Counted from the first letter of the stretch, positions 23,046-31,058 are shown. The stretch: DNA of 64,000 bases from CAHJXF01 sp038240015 (GCA_038240015.1 JBBSEF010000003.1:60669-124668); one strand, 5' to 3'. Notes: generated by a model not told the origin, from the sequence alone. Translations and numbers: made by a program.

Positions 23046-23474
23046 CTACTTCGGCGCGCTGCTCTCTTTCATCTGCTTCAACCACTCGGTCCAGTCCATC
23101 GGAGCACCGCCGGGCGCGAATCGCAGGATCACGACCGTGTGCTGTCCGCGAACAGCAGGCAGCGACGGCGGCGCATTCCAGTCGAAGCTCAGCATCGTCT
23201 TCGGCTGGAGCGCGAGGTATTGCATGGTGTCGGCGCCCTTCATTCCCGGTGCCGCGTAGGGATTGATGAAGACATGAAACGCGCCGCCGATGCGCGGATC
23301 GACCTCGGCATCGGGCGCGAAGAAGCTCGTGATGCCGGCCTTGGTAGTCCAGGCTTCCCACACCTGATCGACGCCGGCATCGACGATGATGTCCTTGTCG
23401 ATGGCGCGCTCGGCGGCGTTCACGCCGGTACAAAATCCAAGTGCGACCGCGAGGGACGCGAGGAAGGAACGCAT
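23046..23474 (-). CDS. Secreted SRPBCC (AHSA1-like) protein, shortened
   Basis: 142 residues: a signal peptide (MRSFLASLAVALGFCTGVNAAE) followed by an AHSA1/START-type fold: DKDIIVDAGVDQVWEAWTTKAGITSFFAPDAEVDPRIGGAF. After TVVILRFAPGG it jumps straight to APMDWTEWLKQM, whereas relatives normally have ~45-50 residues there, ending in a long helix. An in-frame internal deletion is the simplest reading. The ligand cavity would be incomplete, so function is doubtful. It sits in the TetR-led minus-strand cluster. Confidence 0.8.
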   Translation of the reverse strand: MRSFLASLAVALGFCTGVNAAERAIDKDIIVDAGVDQVWEAWTTKAGITSFFAPDAEVDPRIGGAFHVFINPYAAPGMKGADTMQYLALQPKTMLSFDWNAPPSLPAVRGQHTVVILRFAPGGAPMDWTEWLKQMKESSAPK

Positions 23475-23528
23475 GATGGTCTCCCGAAATGGTCCATGCA
23501 GCCGATTTCGTTTTGGACGAATCGACCG

Positions 23529-24020
23529 CTACGGGGCGCGCTTCAACAGGACCTTGAACATCGTCGCCCATCCATTGTTGCCCTGTGCTTCGCTCCAAGC
23601 TTCATACGCATCGTCACCTACGCGCGTCCATCGCACGCGATACGTCATGGCCTGGCCGTCTGCAATGTACTGGGTGGCCGGAAAGATCAATCCATCCGAC
23701 CCGCTCTCCATCATGCCGCGGCTGATCCCGCCCAGATTCTCGATGTACACATACTCGACCCGCTTGGCCGCCGAGTCCCAGTAGTAGGTCGTCTCGCCGA
23801 TGTAGTCCGGCTTGCCGGGTGCGCGAACGGTGTGCGTGTCTCGCAGTGCCTTGCCCGAATACAGCCAAGTGAAGCAATGCTCATCGGTTTGCCGTGCGTC
23901 CGGAAACGAGCCCTTCCAGCAGTGTCCGGCCAGGAAGGCCATGGGTTTCAATGCCTCGATGGGCTCCGCGCCGGCGACGAGGGGAATGCAGAGGAGCAAG
24001 GCTGTCATCGTTGCGCGCAT
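23529..24020 (-). CDS. Secreted conserved hypothetical protein
   Basis: 163 residues from ATG 24020, which has GAGGTG 5 bases upstream. A signal peptide (MRATMTALLLCIPLVAGAEP) precedes a beta-rich domain: LAGHCWKGSFPDARQTDEHCFTWLYSGKALRDTHTV, then YIGETTYYWDSAAKRVEYVYIENLGG. The WxG plus repeated Tyr/Trp strands suggest a small lipocalin-like barrel of the DUF1579/DUF6265 type, but I could not assign it. Two Cys (CWKG, HCF) could form a periplasmic disulfide. Encoded between DUF1761 and SRPBCC genes. Confidence 0.75.
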   Translation of the reverse strand: MRATMTALLLCIPLVAGAEPIEALKPMAFLAGHCWKGSFPDARQTDEHCFTWLYSGKALRDTHTVRAPGKPDYIGETTYYWDSAAKRVEYVYIENLGGISRGMMESGSDGLIFPATQYIADGQAMTYRVRWTRVGDDAYEAWSEAQGNNGWATMFKVLLKRAP

Positions 24021-24028
24021 GGGGCACC

Positions 24029-24430
24029 TCAGTTGAACAGACCCAAGACCAGGCCGTAGATAGAAAACTGCGCGGTGTGATAGCCGCCGTTGATGAGAAA
24101 AAGTTTGAGGCTCTTGCGTTCGAACAGGTAGTTGATACCGAGGCTCGCCGCAACCCACGCCAGACCCGCGGCCACCCCGGCGCCGACTGCAAGTGTCATC
24201 GACGGATGCGGCCCAAGGAACAACGCAAACACCGCCGCCGAGAGCAGCGACAGCAGGAAGGCTGCGCCGAATATCAACGCCGGTTTACGCTCTCGGAGCT
24301 GCTCGTCGCTCAGCCCGGTTTCGCGTTGCCACGCTCGACCGAAAACGGCTGGCGCATACCAGAGGCCGCCAAGAACGAAAGTGCCAATCGCGGCGACAAG
24401 CACGGCCCATAAATTTATTGCCTGCATCAT
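24029..24430 (-). CDS. DUF1761 domain membrane protein
   Basis: 133 residues with four predicted membrane helices. The family pattern is clear: INLWAVLVAAIGTFVLGGLWYAPAVFGRAWQRETGLSDEQL, then HPSMTLAVGAGVAAGLAWVAASLG and INGGYHTAQFSIYGLVLGLF. DUF1761 function is unknown. Its ATG overlaps the tetR stop by 4 bases and has AGGAG upstream, so it is almost certainly co-transcribed with the regulator. Confidence 0.88.
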   Translation of the reverse strand: MMQAINLWAVLVAAIGTFVLGGLWYAPAVFGRAWQRETGLSDEQLRERKPALIFGAAFLLSLLSAAVFALFLGPHPSMTLAVGAGVAAGLAWVAASLGINYLFERKSLKLFLINGGYHTAQFSIYGLVLGLFN

Positions 24431-25086
24431 CTGGCTCCTTTGCGTTGCGCGGACTTGAGAGGCTTGCGGTTACTCGCCTTGGCGCCCGGCAATTGCCGGG
24501 CTGCCGAAATCTGCAGATATTCGAAATAATTTCCCAACTGGCGGACCGAGCTGTCGAAATACGCCACGTCGTGATGGGTACGCGCCTGCATGACGCCGCC
24601 CTCCATCGTCGTCAATACGAACTCGGCCAACGCCCGGCGGTCGAGCGTTTGCGGTAAGCGCGGACCCGCGGCATCGAGGCAGGTCTTGATGGCGTTGGTC
24701 CAGCCCTCGAAGTTGGCGGCGAGCGCTGCGCGAACCGGGGGGTCGGGCTCATGAATTTCCAGCGCAAGACTTCCGATCGGGCAGCCGTAAGTGCAGTCCG
24801 TGGAAACGATGCTCTGACGATAGCGCGCGAGGAGCGCGAAGATGCGCTCGATCGGATCGTCCACGCCGCGCCACACGGGCTCGAGCAGCATCTGCGGCAT
24901 ACCTGCCTTGTAGAGCGCCAGGACCGCCAGCAGCAGGTCTTGCTTACCGGGAAAGAAGTGGTAGAGACTGCCGCTGTTGATTCCGGCGGCCTGCAGCACG
25001 TCAGCGATGCTGGTCGAGCCGTAACCCTTCTCCCAGAAGAGTCGCATTGCAGAGAGCACGATTCGTTGGCGTGTATCGGCGCCCAT
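24427..25086 (-). CDS. TetR/AcrR-family transcriptional repressor
   Basis: 219 residues. The N-terminal HTH is typical: GADTRQRIVLSAMRLFWEKGYGSTSIADVLQAAGINSGSLYHFFPGKQDLLLAVL. The ligand-binding half has the YGCPIGSLALEI segment with a Cys seen in the TetR_C AefR/YxaF-like group. It heads a minus-strand run with DUF1761, a secreted protein and the SRPBCC protein. An 18-bp palindrome overlaps its own 5' region, so autoregulation of the whole operon is likely. Ligand unknown. Confidence 0.92.
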   Translation of the reverse strand: MGADTRQRIVLSAMRLFWEKGYGSTSIADVLQAAGINSGSLYHFFPGKQDLLLAVLALYKAGMPQMLLEPVWRGVDDPIERIFALLARYRQSIVSTDCTYGCPIGSLALEIHEPDPPVRAALAANFEGWTNAIKTCLDAAGPRLPQTLDRRALAEFVLTTMEGGVMQARTHHDVAYFDSSVRQLGNYFEYLQISAARQLPGAKASNRKPLKSAQRKGAR

Positions 25087-25092
25087 GACAGA

Positions 25093-25143
25093 CTTGATTG
25101 ATCATTCAAGCAAGAAGATAAGCTTGACCAATCCGGCTGTCAA
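25093..25143 (-). promoter_or_regulatory. tetR operon promoter with TetR-type operator
   Basis: On the minus strand a perfect TTGACA (25143 to 25138) is 17 bases from TATCTT (25120 to 25115). Directly downstream lies CTTGATTGATCATTCAAG (25093..25110), an 18-bp palindrome with a single mismatched pair centred on TGATCA. It ends 7 bases before the tetR start, so bound repressor would block the start site. Spacing and symmetry fit classical TetR-family operators. Confidence 0.72.
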
Positions 25144-25187
25144 CAGGTCGCGGGCCTCCTGCCATCCCTCTCTTGCGAGGCGCCCAA

Positions 25188-25193
25188 TATAAT
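25188..25193 (+). promoter_or_regulatory. Consensus -10 box (TATAAT) directly before the YbaK-fragment ATG
   Basis: TATAAT ends 7 bases before ATG 25201, so a transcript from it would begin at or next to the start codon (leaderless). No obvious -35 box at 16-18 bases. It may be a remnant of the intact gene's promoter or a newly acquired one. Confidence 0.45.
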
Positions 25194-25200
25194 TCCCGCC

Positions 25201-25467
25201 ATGTTCGCGCGACAGATCGCGGTCAAGCGCATCTTGCCGTGCAAGCCCGAGGTCGCGCAGCGCCGCAGCGATTACTTCGTCGGGGGGACGTCGCCGTTCG
25301 GCACGAAAAAAGCGCTGCAGACTTACGTTGAAGAAAGCATCCTCGCGCTGCCGCGTATCTACATCGACGGCGGCCGGCGTGGTTATCTGGTCGGCATGTC
25401 ACCGGACGTGTTGACCATTCGCCTGAAAGCGGAGACTGTGCAATGCGCGCTGGATGAGTCGCAATGA
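25201..25467 (+). pseudogene. YbaK/EbsC aminoacyl-tRNA deacylase, C-terminal fragment
   Basis: 88 codons. SDYFVGGTSPFGTKKALQTYVEESILALPRIYIDGGRRGYLVGMSP corresponds to the second half of YbaK-type proteins (GYxVGGxSPFGxKK ... IYxxGGxRG), which remove misloaded residues from tRNA. The N-terminal half, including the conserved catalytic Lys, is not present; the frame upstream stays open only to about 25102 and has no family similarity. A short derivative is probably inactive. It is followed after 15 bases by plsY. Confidence 0.7.
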
Positions 25468-25482
25468 AGAGAGGCTGAGACG

Positions 25483-26142
25483 ATGAGCGTGATGACGAGT
25501 TGGCTTAACTCGGGACTGACCGCGACCTTGATCGCGGTCGTGCTCGCGTATCTGCTCGGGTCGATCTCGTTCGCGATCGTCGTCAGCCGGATCGTGGGAA
25601 TTGCCGATCCGCGCAGTTTCGGCTCGAAGAATCCGGGTGCGACCAACGTCCTGCGCGGCGGCACCAAGGGTGCGGCGGCCGCGACGCTGATGCTCGACGC
25701 GTTCAAGGGTTGGCTCGCGGTATGGCTCGCCTCGACTTGGGGGCCGCGCTACGGCATCGACGACACCGGCGTCGCCGCGGTCGCGCTCGCGGTCTTTCTC
25801 GGTCACCTCTATCCGGTGTTCTTCGGATTCAGAGGCGGTAAGGGTGTCGCAACCGCGCTCGGCGTATTGATCGCACTCGAGTGGTGGCTGGGTCTTGCAA
25901 CGGCGGTGACCTGGCTGGTGATCGCGCTTTTCTTTCGCTATTCATCGCTGGCCGCGATCGTCGCGGCGATATTCGCGCCGTTCTACTACGTGCTGCTGGT
26001 CGGCTTCGACGCGATCGCCGTGGCGCTGATCGTGATGAGCGCATTCATCCTTCACCGCCATCGACAGAACATCGCCAAGCTGATCGCGGGCAAGGAGGGT
26101 CGCATCGGCGGCAAGAGAAGGGCGGGGGGGGGCGCGCGCTAG
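25483..26142 (+). CDS. plsY: Acyl-phosphate:glycerol-3-phosphate acyltransferase
   Basis: 219 residues with five predicted membrane helices. Family motifs: LLGSISFAIVVSRIVGIADPRSFGSKNPGATNVLR, DAFKGWLAVWLA and GHLYPVFFGFRGGKGVATALGV. PlsY transfers an acyl group from acyl-phosphate to the sn-1 position of glycerol-3-phosphate, the first step of phospholipid synthesis. The C-terminal tail is basic (KEGRIGGKRRAGGGAR). ATG 25492 is an alternative start. Its stop shares CTAG with the stop of the convergent GST gene. Confidence 0.95.
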   Translation: MSVMTSWLNSGLTATLIAVVLAYLLGSISFAIVVSRIVGIADPRSFGSKNPGATNVLRGGTKGAAAATLMLDAFKGWLAVWLASTWGPRYGIDDTGVAAVALAVFLGHLYPVFFGFRGGKGVATALGVLIALEWWLGLATAVTWLVIALFFRYSSLAAIVAAIFAPFYYVLLVGFDAIAVALIVMSAFILHRHRQNIAKLIAGKEGRIGGKRRAGGGAR

Positions 26143-26810
26143 CGCATCAACTCGAACGGACCGCCGACTTCGAGCGCTTTTCGATACGCGGGCCGGGCGT
26201 GGATGCGCTGGAGCCACGACGACAACGCCTTGCTGCTCGCGTCGAGTCCGCCTCGCGCGGCGAAGGCCTCGACCGGAAAACTCATCTGGATGTCGGCCGC
26301 ACTGAACTCATCGCCCGCGAACCACGGGCGCTTCGACAGCTCGGCCTCCATGAATGCGAGATGGTTCTTCAACTGCGGGTCGATAAATCCTTGCCGCGCT
26401 TTTTGCGAGATGCCCTTGACGATCGGTTTGATGAAGAAGGGCATCGGGCTCTTCGGCAAGCGCGCGAAGATGAGGCTGAGCAACAGCGGCGGCATCGCCG
26501 AGCCCTCGGCGTAATGCAACCAGTAGGTGAAGCGGCGACGCTCTTCGGTACCGGGCGCGGGACGCAATCGCCCATTGCCATAGGTGTCGAGCAGATACTC
26601 GGTGATCGCGCCCGACTCGGCCACCGTGATGCCCTCGTCGGTGATGACCGGCGACTTGCCCAGCGGATGCACCTGCCGCAACTCGGGCGGCGCGAGCATG
26701 GTCTTCGGATCACGTTGATAGCGCTTCACTTCGTAAGGCAAGCCGAGTTCTTCGAGCAGCCACAGGACGCGTTGCGAGCGCGAGTTGTTGAGGTGATGGA
26801 CGACGATCAT
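26139..26810 (-). CDS. Glutathione S-transferase family protein
   Basis: 223 residues. The thioredoxin-fold N-terminus (HHLNNSRSQRVLWLLEELGLPYEVKRYQRD ... VHPLGKSPVITDEGITVAESGAITEYLLDTYG) contains the cis-Pro and the ESGAI glutathione-binding turn; the helical C-terminal domain has FSAADIQMSFPVEA, the usual N-capping box. Catalytic residue probably the Ser after NN. Related to the GstA-like proteobacterial group; substrate unknown. Convergent with plsY. Confidence 0.9.
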   Translation of the reverse strand: MIVVHHLNNSRSQRVLWLLEELGLPYEVKRYQRDPKTMLAPPELRQVHPLGKSPVITDEGITVAESGAITEYLLDTYGNGRLRPAPGTEERRRFTYWLHYAEGSAMPPLLLSLIFARLPKSPMPFFIKPIVKGISQKARQGFIDPQLKNHLAFMEAELSKRPWFAGDEFSAADIQMSFPVEAFAARGGLDASSKALSSWLQRIHARPAYRKALEVGGPFELMR

Positions 26811-26866
26811 TGAAAGCTTCCTTCATTTTTTGCGGGGATAATCGCGGCCTGGTTCAGCCGCACATT

Positions 26867-27490
26867 ATGTCCCGCCTCGTCATCGCATCGAACAATCCCG
26901 GCAAGCTGCGCGAATTCACCGCGCTGCTCGCGTCGTTCGGCATGGACGCGATCGCGCAACGCGAGCTTGGCATCGCGGACGCCGAAGAGCCGCACATGAC
27001 CTTCATCGAGAACGCACTGACCAAGGCGCGGCACGCGAGCGCGGCAAGTGGATTGCCCGCGCTCGCCGATGACTCGGGCCTGTGCGTCGACGCGCTGGGC
27101 GGCGATCCGGGCGTGCGGTCGGCGCGCTATGCAGACGCTTCGAGCCCGCATGCCGATCGGCAATCGCAGGACGATCGCAACAACGCCAGGCTCATCGCCG
27201 CGCTTGCGGAACATACCGATCGCAGTGCGCACTACGTTTGCGCGCTCGTGCTGATGCGAGGCGCTGCCGATCCCGAGCCGATCGTCGCGATGGGTTCATG
27301 GGCCGGACAGATCATCGACGCGCCGCGCGGCGCGAATGGCTTCGGATACGACCCGTACTTCTGGTTGCCGGACATGGGCATGACCGCAGCCGAACTCGAC
27401 TTCGACACCAAGAACCGCATCAGTCATCGCGGGCTCGCGTTGCGTCGATTGTCCGAACAACTCGCTGCGCAGTGGGCGGATCTCAAGTGA
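26867..27490 (+). CDS. rdgB: XTP/dITP diphosphatase (non-canonical purine NTP pyrophosphatase)
   Basis: 207 residues from ATG 26867 (MSRLVIASNNPGKLREFTALL). Signature SNNPGKLREF, FIENALTKARHASAASGLPALADDSGLCVDALGG and NGFGYDPYFW are all present. RdgB hydrolyses XTP, dITP and ITP to monophosphates and keeps them out of nucleic acids. A GATAAT-like box lies ~30 bases upstream. The stop overlaps the GTG of hemW, and rdgB-hemW is a common pair. Confidence 0.96.
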   Translation: MSRLVIASNNPGKLREFTALLASFGMDAIAQRELGIADAEEPHMTFIENALTKARHASAASGLPALADDSGLCVDALGGDPGVRSARYADASSPHADRQSQDDRNNARLIAALAEHTDRSAHYVCALVLMRGAADPEPIVAMGSWAGQIIDAPRGANGFGYDPYFWLPDMGMTAAELDFDTKNRISHRGLALRRLSEQLAAQWADLK

Positions 27491-28749
27491 TCCCTATCTT
27501 TCCCGCGACATCGACCTCGCCCTTCAAGCAGGTCGCTCGCGCAACGTCGACGATGCCGTCAACTACGCCGGCGACGACGCGCCTCACGACGCTGCCGCCA
27601 TTGACGCTCTACATCCACTTCCCGTGGTGCGTGAAGAAGTGCCCGTACTGCGACTTCAATTCGCACGAGCATGCCGATGGCATCGATGCGATTCCCGAGG
27701 CCGCCTATGTCGACGCCTTGATCGCCGATCTCGATCGCGTCGTGCCGCAGGTCTGGGGGCGTCGCGTGCATGCGGTCTTCATCGGCGGCGGCACGCCGAG
27801 CCTGATGTCGCCGTCCGCGCTCGATCGCCTCATGTCCGAAGTCCGCGCGCGCCTCGTGCTCGAAGCCGATGCCGAGATCACTCTCGAAGCCAATCCCGGC
27901 ACGGTCGAAGCCGAGCGCTTCGCCGCCTATCGCGCGCTCGGCATCAATCGCCTGTCGCTCGGCATCCAGAGTTTCGACGATCGCTTGCTCAAGGCGCTCG
28001 GCCGCATACACGACGGCGGCGAAGCAAAGCGCGCAGTCGAGATCGCCCAAAGGACTTTCGACAATTTCAATCTCGACCTGATGTATGCGTTGCCTGGTCA
28101 GACCGCCGACGATGCGGCGCGCGACGTCATGATTGCGCGTAGCTTCGCGCCGCCGCATCTTTCTCTCTATCAGTTGACTCTCGAGCCCAACACCGTCTTC
28201 GCGAAATATCCGCCGCGCTTGCCTGACGAGGACGTGGCCGAGGCGATCGAGGATGCGATTGCAAAGGAGGTCACACGAGGCGGATGGGCGCGCTACGAAG
28301 TCTCCGCGTTCTCGCAGCCCGGGCGCCAGAGCCGTCACAACCTCAACTACTGGAATTTTGGCGACTACATCGGCATCGGCGCGGGCGCGCACGCGAAGCT
28401 GTCGTTCCCCGACCGCATCGTGCGCCAGACGCGGGTTCGCGATCCGGGCGTCTATCTCGGACGCGCCGCGCGCGCAGTGTCGGCCTTCGATGAAGAGGTC
28501 GTCGAGGCTCGATCGCTGCCTTTCGAATTCATGCTCAATGCAATGAGGCTGGTGGAAGGCATTCCGGTCCGACGATTTCAGGAGCGGACCGGCTTGTCCT
28601 TGACCGCGATCGAGCCGCAGTTGGCCGAAGCCGAAGCGATGGGCCTGATGGGTCGCGATGCATTCCGGATCTGGCCGACCGACATGGGCCTGCGTTTTCT
28701 CAACGATCTGCAGAGTCTGTTTCTTTCGTCGCCCGCTCGTGGAGACTGA
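27487..28749 (+). CDS. hemW: Radical SAM HemW (heme chaperone, CPO-III-like)
   Basis: 420 residues if started at GTG 27487, which overlaps the rdgB stop (GTGA). ATG 27553 would give 398 residues, closer to the usual length; neither has a strong ribosome-binding site. The radical SAM motif is PWCVKKCPYCDFNSH, with the extra Cys-rich context and GGGTPSLM, EANPGTVE and GIQSFDDRLLKALGR of HemW. It lacks the long N-terminal region of true HemN. HemW binds heme and helps insert it into respiratory enzymes. Confidence 0.93.
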   Translation: MIPIFPATSTSPFKQVARATSTMPSTTPATTRLTTLPPLTLYIHFPWCVKKCPYCDFNSHEHADGIDAIPEAAYVDALIADLDRVVPQVWGRRVHAVFIGGGTPSLMSPSALDRLMSEVRARLVLEADAEITLEANPGTVEAERFAAYRALGINRLSLGIQSFDDRLLKALGRIHDGGEAKRAVEIAQRTFDNFNLDLMYALPGQTADDAARDVMIARSFAPPHLSLYQLTLEPNTVFAKYPPRLPDEDVAEAIEDAIAKEVTRGGWARYEVSAFSQPGRQSRHNLNYWNFGDYIGIGAGAHAKLSFPDRIVRQTRVRDPGVYLGRAARAVSAFDEEVVEARSLPFEFMLNAMRLVEGIPVRRFQERTGLSLTAIEPQLAEAEAMGLMGRDAFRIWPTDMGLRFLNDLQSLFLSSPARGD

Positions 28750-28756
28750 CGCGTCG

Positions 28757-28799
28757 CGATGGTGCGCGGATGCATCGTGATCAAGCGCGCGCACCATCG
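28757..28799. promoter_or_regulatory. 12-bp inverted repeat upstream of glnA (possible NtrC site or hairpin)
   Basis: CGATGGTGCGCG (28757..28768) and CGCGCACCATCG (28788..28799) are perfect inverted copies separated by 19 bases. Each arm contains one GGTGC/GCACC half of the NtrC recognition sequence, 30 bases apart, but in the outward order rather than the usual GCACC-N-GGTGC. It lies ~50-90 bases ahead of a sigma-54-like box, a suitable place for an enhancer. Alternatively it is the hemW transcript's 3' hairpin; no T-tract follows. Confidence 0.4.
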
Positions 28800-28847
28800 G
28801 CGTCCGGCATTGGGCTCTCGTCTCAAGATTTGCGTTGCGAACGGGCG

Positions 28848-28863
28848 TGGCATGGAAGCTGCT
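28848..28863 (+). promoter_or_regulatory. Sigma-54-like promoter of glnA
   Basis: TGGCATGGAAGCTGCT matches the -24/-12 pattern TGGCACG-N4-TTGCW at all but two positions, with the invariant GG and GC exactly spaced. Predicted transcription start ~28874, giving a leader of ~105 bases before glnA. Sigma-54 plus NtrC control of glnA is well known, and ntrB-ntrC lie downstream. Confidence 0.6.
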
Positions 28864-28978
28864 ATATTTTCGTGCAGAGCAGCCGTCGGCAGCGACTTCA
28901 ATTTCCACCTCCCCGTTTTTCATTGCACCAGCGCAGGCTCGTCCTGCGATTTCAAATCAATCCATTCAGGAGTAGTCG

Positions 28979-30394
28979 ATGAGCATGACCGCGTCAGACG
29001 TGTTGAAAATGGTCAAGGACAACGAGGCGAAGTTCGTCGACTTCCGCTTCACCGATACCAAGGGCAAGGAGCAGCACGTCTCGGTGCCGGTCTCGCAATT
29101 CGGCCAGGAAAAATTCGATGACGGCCATGCGTTCGACGGCTCGTCGATCGCGGGATGGAAGGGGATCGAAGCGTCCGACATGTTGCTGTACCCCGATCCC
29201 AACACCGCGTTCATAGATCCGTTTCGCGAAGAGACCACGGTGTGCATCACCTGCGACGTGATCGAGCCGTCCGACGGCAAGGGCTATGAGCGCGATCCGC
29301 GCTCGCTCGCGCGCCGCGCCGAGGCCTATCTCAAGTCGGCCGGTCACGGCGACGTCGCCTACTTCGGGCCCGAGCCCGAGTTCTTCATCTTCGATCAGGT
29401 GCGCTGGGGGTCCGACATGTCGGGTTGCTTCGTGAAGATCGATTCGGAGGAAGCGTCGTGGTCCACCGGTCTGAAGATCGAAGGCGGCAACCTCGCGCAT
29501 CGACCGACCGTGAAGGGAGGCTATTTCCCGGTGCCGCCGGTCGACTCGCTGCAGGACATGCGCTCGGAGATGTGTCTGATTCTCGAAGCGATCGGCGTGC
29601 CCGTCGAAGTGCATCACCACGAAGTCGGCGGTGCGGGCCAGTGCGAGATCGGCACGAAGTTCTCGACGTTGGTCGAGCGCGCGGACTGGTTGCAGAAATT
29701 GAAGTATGTCGTGTGGAACGTCGCGCATTCGTACGGCAAGACCGCGACCTTCATGCCCAAGCCCCTGGTGGGCGACAACGGCTCGGGCATGCACGTGCAC
29801 CAGTCGGTATGGAAGGGCGGCGAGAATCTGTTCGCGGGCAATGGCTACGCGGGTCTCTCCGAGTTCGCGCTCTATTACATCGGCGGCATCATCAAGCACG
29901 CGCGCTCGTTGAACGCGATCACCAACCCCGGCACCAACTCGTACAAGCGTCTCGTGCCGGGCTTCGAAGCACCGGTCAAGCTCGCCTACTCGGCACGCAA
30001 TCGCTCGGCATCGATTCGCATTCCTTATGTGCAAAGCCCGAAGGCGCGGCGCATCGAGGTGCGCTTCCCCGATCCGACGGCCAATCCCTATCTCGCTTTC
30101 TCCGCGCTGCTGATGGCGGGTCTCGACGGGGTCGAGAACAAGATCCATCCGGGTGAAGCCGCGGACAAGAATCTCTACGACCTGCCGCCCGAGGAAGACG
30201 CGAAGATCCCGACCGTGTGCGCGAGTCTCGACATGGCGCTCGAACATCTCGACAAGGATCGTGCCTATCTGACAAAAGGCGGCGTGTTCACCGACGCGAT
30301 GCTCGATGCGTACATGGACTTGAAGCTCGAGGAAATCACGCGCTTTCGCATGACGACGCATCCGATCGAGTTCGACATGTATTACTCGTTGTGA
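28979..30394 (+). CDS. glnA: Glutamine synthetase, type I
   Basis: 471 residues, the standard GSI length. Catalytic signatures: FDGSSIAGWKGIEASDM, the metal-binding EFFIFD and VEVHHHEVGGAGQCEIGTKF, KPLVGDNGSGMHVHQSVW, NRSASIRIP and the adenylylation loop KNLYDLPPEE with the modifiable Tyr. It makes glutamine from glutamate, ammonia and ATP, the main nitrogen entry point. The intact Tyr loop implies control by GlnE as well as by NtrBC. Preceded by a sigma-54-like promoter; followed by a hairpin terminator. Confidence 0.98.
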   Translation: MSMTASDVLKMVKDNEAKFVDFRFTDTKGKEQHVSVPVSQFGQEKFDDGHAFDGSSIAGWKGIEASDMLLYPDPNTAFIDPFREETTVCITCDVIEPSDGKGYERDPRSLARRAEAYLKSAGHGDVAYFGPEPEFFIFDQVRWGSDMSGCFVKIDSEEASWSTGLKIEGGNLAHRPTVKGGYFPVPPVDSLQDMRSEMCLILEAIGVPVEVHHHEVGGAGQCEIGTKFSTLVERADWLQKLKYVVWNVAHSYGKTATFMPKPLVGDNGSGMHVHQSVWKGGENLFAGNGYAGLSEFALYYIGGIIKHARSLNAITNPGTNSYKRLVPGFEAPVKLAYSARNRSASIRIPYVQSPKARRIEVRFPDPTANPYLAFSALLMAGLDGVENKIHPGEAADKNLYDLPPEEDAKIPTVCASLDMALEHLDKDRAYLTKGGVFTDAMLDAYMDLKLEEITRFRMTTHPIEFDMYYSL

Positions 30395-30421
30395 GATCGC
30401 GCTGACGGTACCGCAGGGTCT

Positions 30422-30447
30422 GCGGCGCTTTGGCGCCGCGTTGTTTT
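30422..30447 (+). terminator. Rho-independent terminator after glnA
   Basis: Perfect 7-bp stem GCGGCGC / GCGCCGC with a TTTG loop, followed by GTTGTTTT. It lies 28 bases after the glnA stop. The T-tract is interrupted, so read-through into the DUF4124 and ntrBC genes is possible. Confidence 0.7.
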
Positions 30448-30563
30448 GTGCACGCGACTCCTCCCTCGCGCGTTGTCTCCTGCAGGTATGCGGCGCGCTA
30501 TCATGGCTGCGTTGAATCCCTCCCGCGATCGGCTTCATATCGCGCATGCAGATCGGAAGTGCC

Positions 30564-31058
30564 ATGTCGACTCGTCGTTTCTTTCATTTCTCATCGGGGC
30601 TGTTAGCGCTGTTGTGCGCCGCGGGTTTCGCGTACGCGCAGCAGGACACCTACTACAAGTGCGTCGACGCGAGCGGCAACGTGACGTTCAAGAACACGGG
30701 CAACACCAGCGGATGCACCAAATTCACGGTCGACCCGGTCGTCATTCCGAAATCCGTGACTGCTCCAAAACCACAGGCGGGTCCGTCGACAACTCCGCCG
30801 AATTTTCCGAAGGTCGATGGTGCGACCCAGAAGGCACGCGACAACGACAGGCGCCGCATCCTCGATGACGAATTGCGCGACAAGGAAGCCAAGCTCGCCG
30901 ACCTCAAGCGCGAGTACAACAGCGGTGAGCCCGAGCGCCAGGGCAATGAGCGCAACTACCAGCGCTACCTCGATCGCGTACAGCAACTGAAGGCCGACAT
31001 CGCGCGCGCCGAGAGCGACATCGGATCGATCAAGAGCGAGATCGCCAAGGTTCAGTGA
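30564..31058 (+). CDS. Secreted DUF4124 coiled-coil protein
   Basis: 164 residues from ATG 30564. Signal peptide (FFHFSSGLLALLCAAGFAYAQ), then a short DUF4124 domain (DTYYKCVDASGNVTFKNTGNTSGCTKF) whose two Cys could pair, a Pro-rich linker, and a C-terminal charged helix predicted as coiled coil (ILDDELRDKEAKLADLKREYN ... VQQLKADIARAESDIGSIKSEIAKVQ). Function unknown; this gene between glnA and ntrB recurs in betaproteobacteria. ATG 30546 is an alternative start. Confidence 0.82.
   Translation: MSTRRFFHFSSGLLALLCAAGFAYAQQDTYYKCVDASGNVTFKNTGNTSGCTKFTVDPVVIPKSVTAPKPQAGPSTTPPNFPKVDGATQKARDNDRRRILDDELRDKEAKLADLKREYNSGEPERQGNERNYQRYLDRVQQLKADIARAESDIGSIKSEIAKVQ

Noticed and set aside
30448..30563. 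Promoter (TATCAT at about 30499) for the DUF4124-ntrBC genes
   Set aside because: The -10 is fair but the nearest -35 candidate is about 20 bases away; too weak to annotate.
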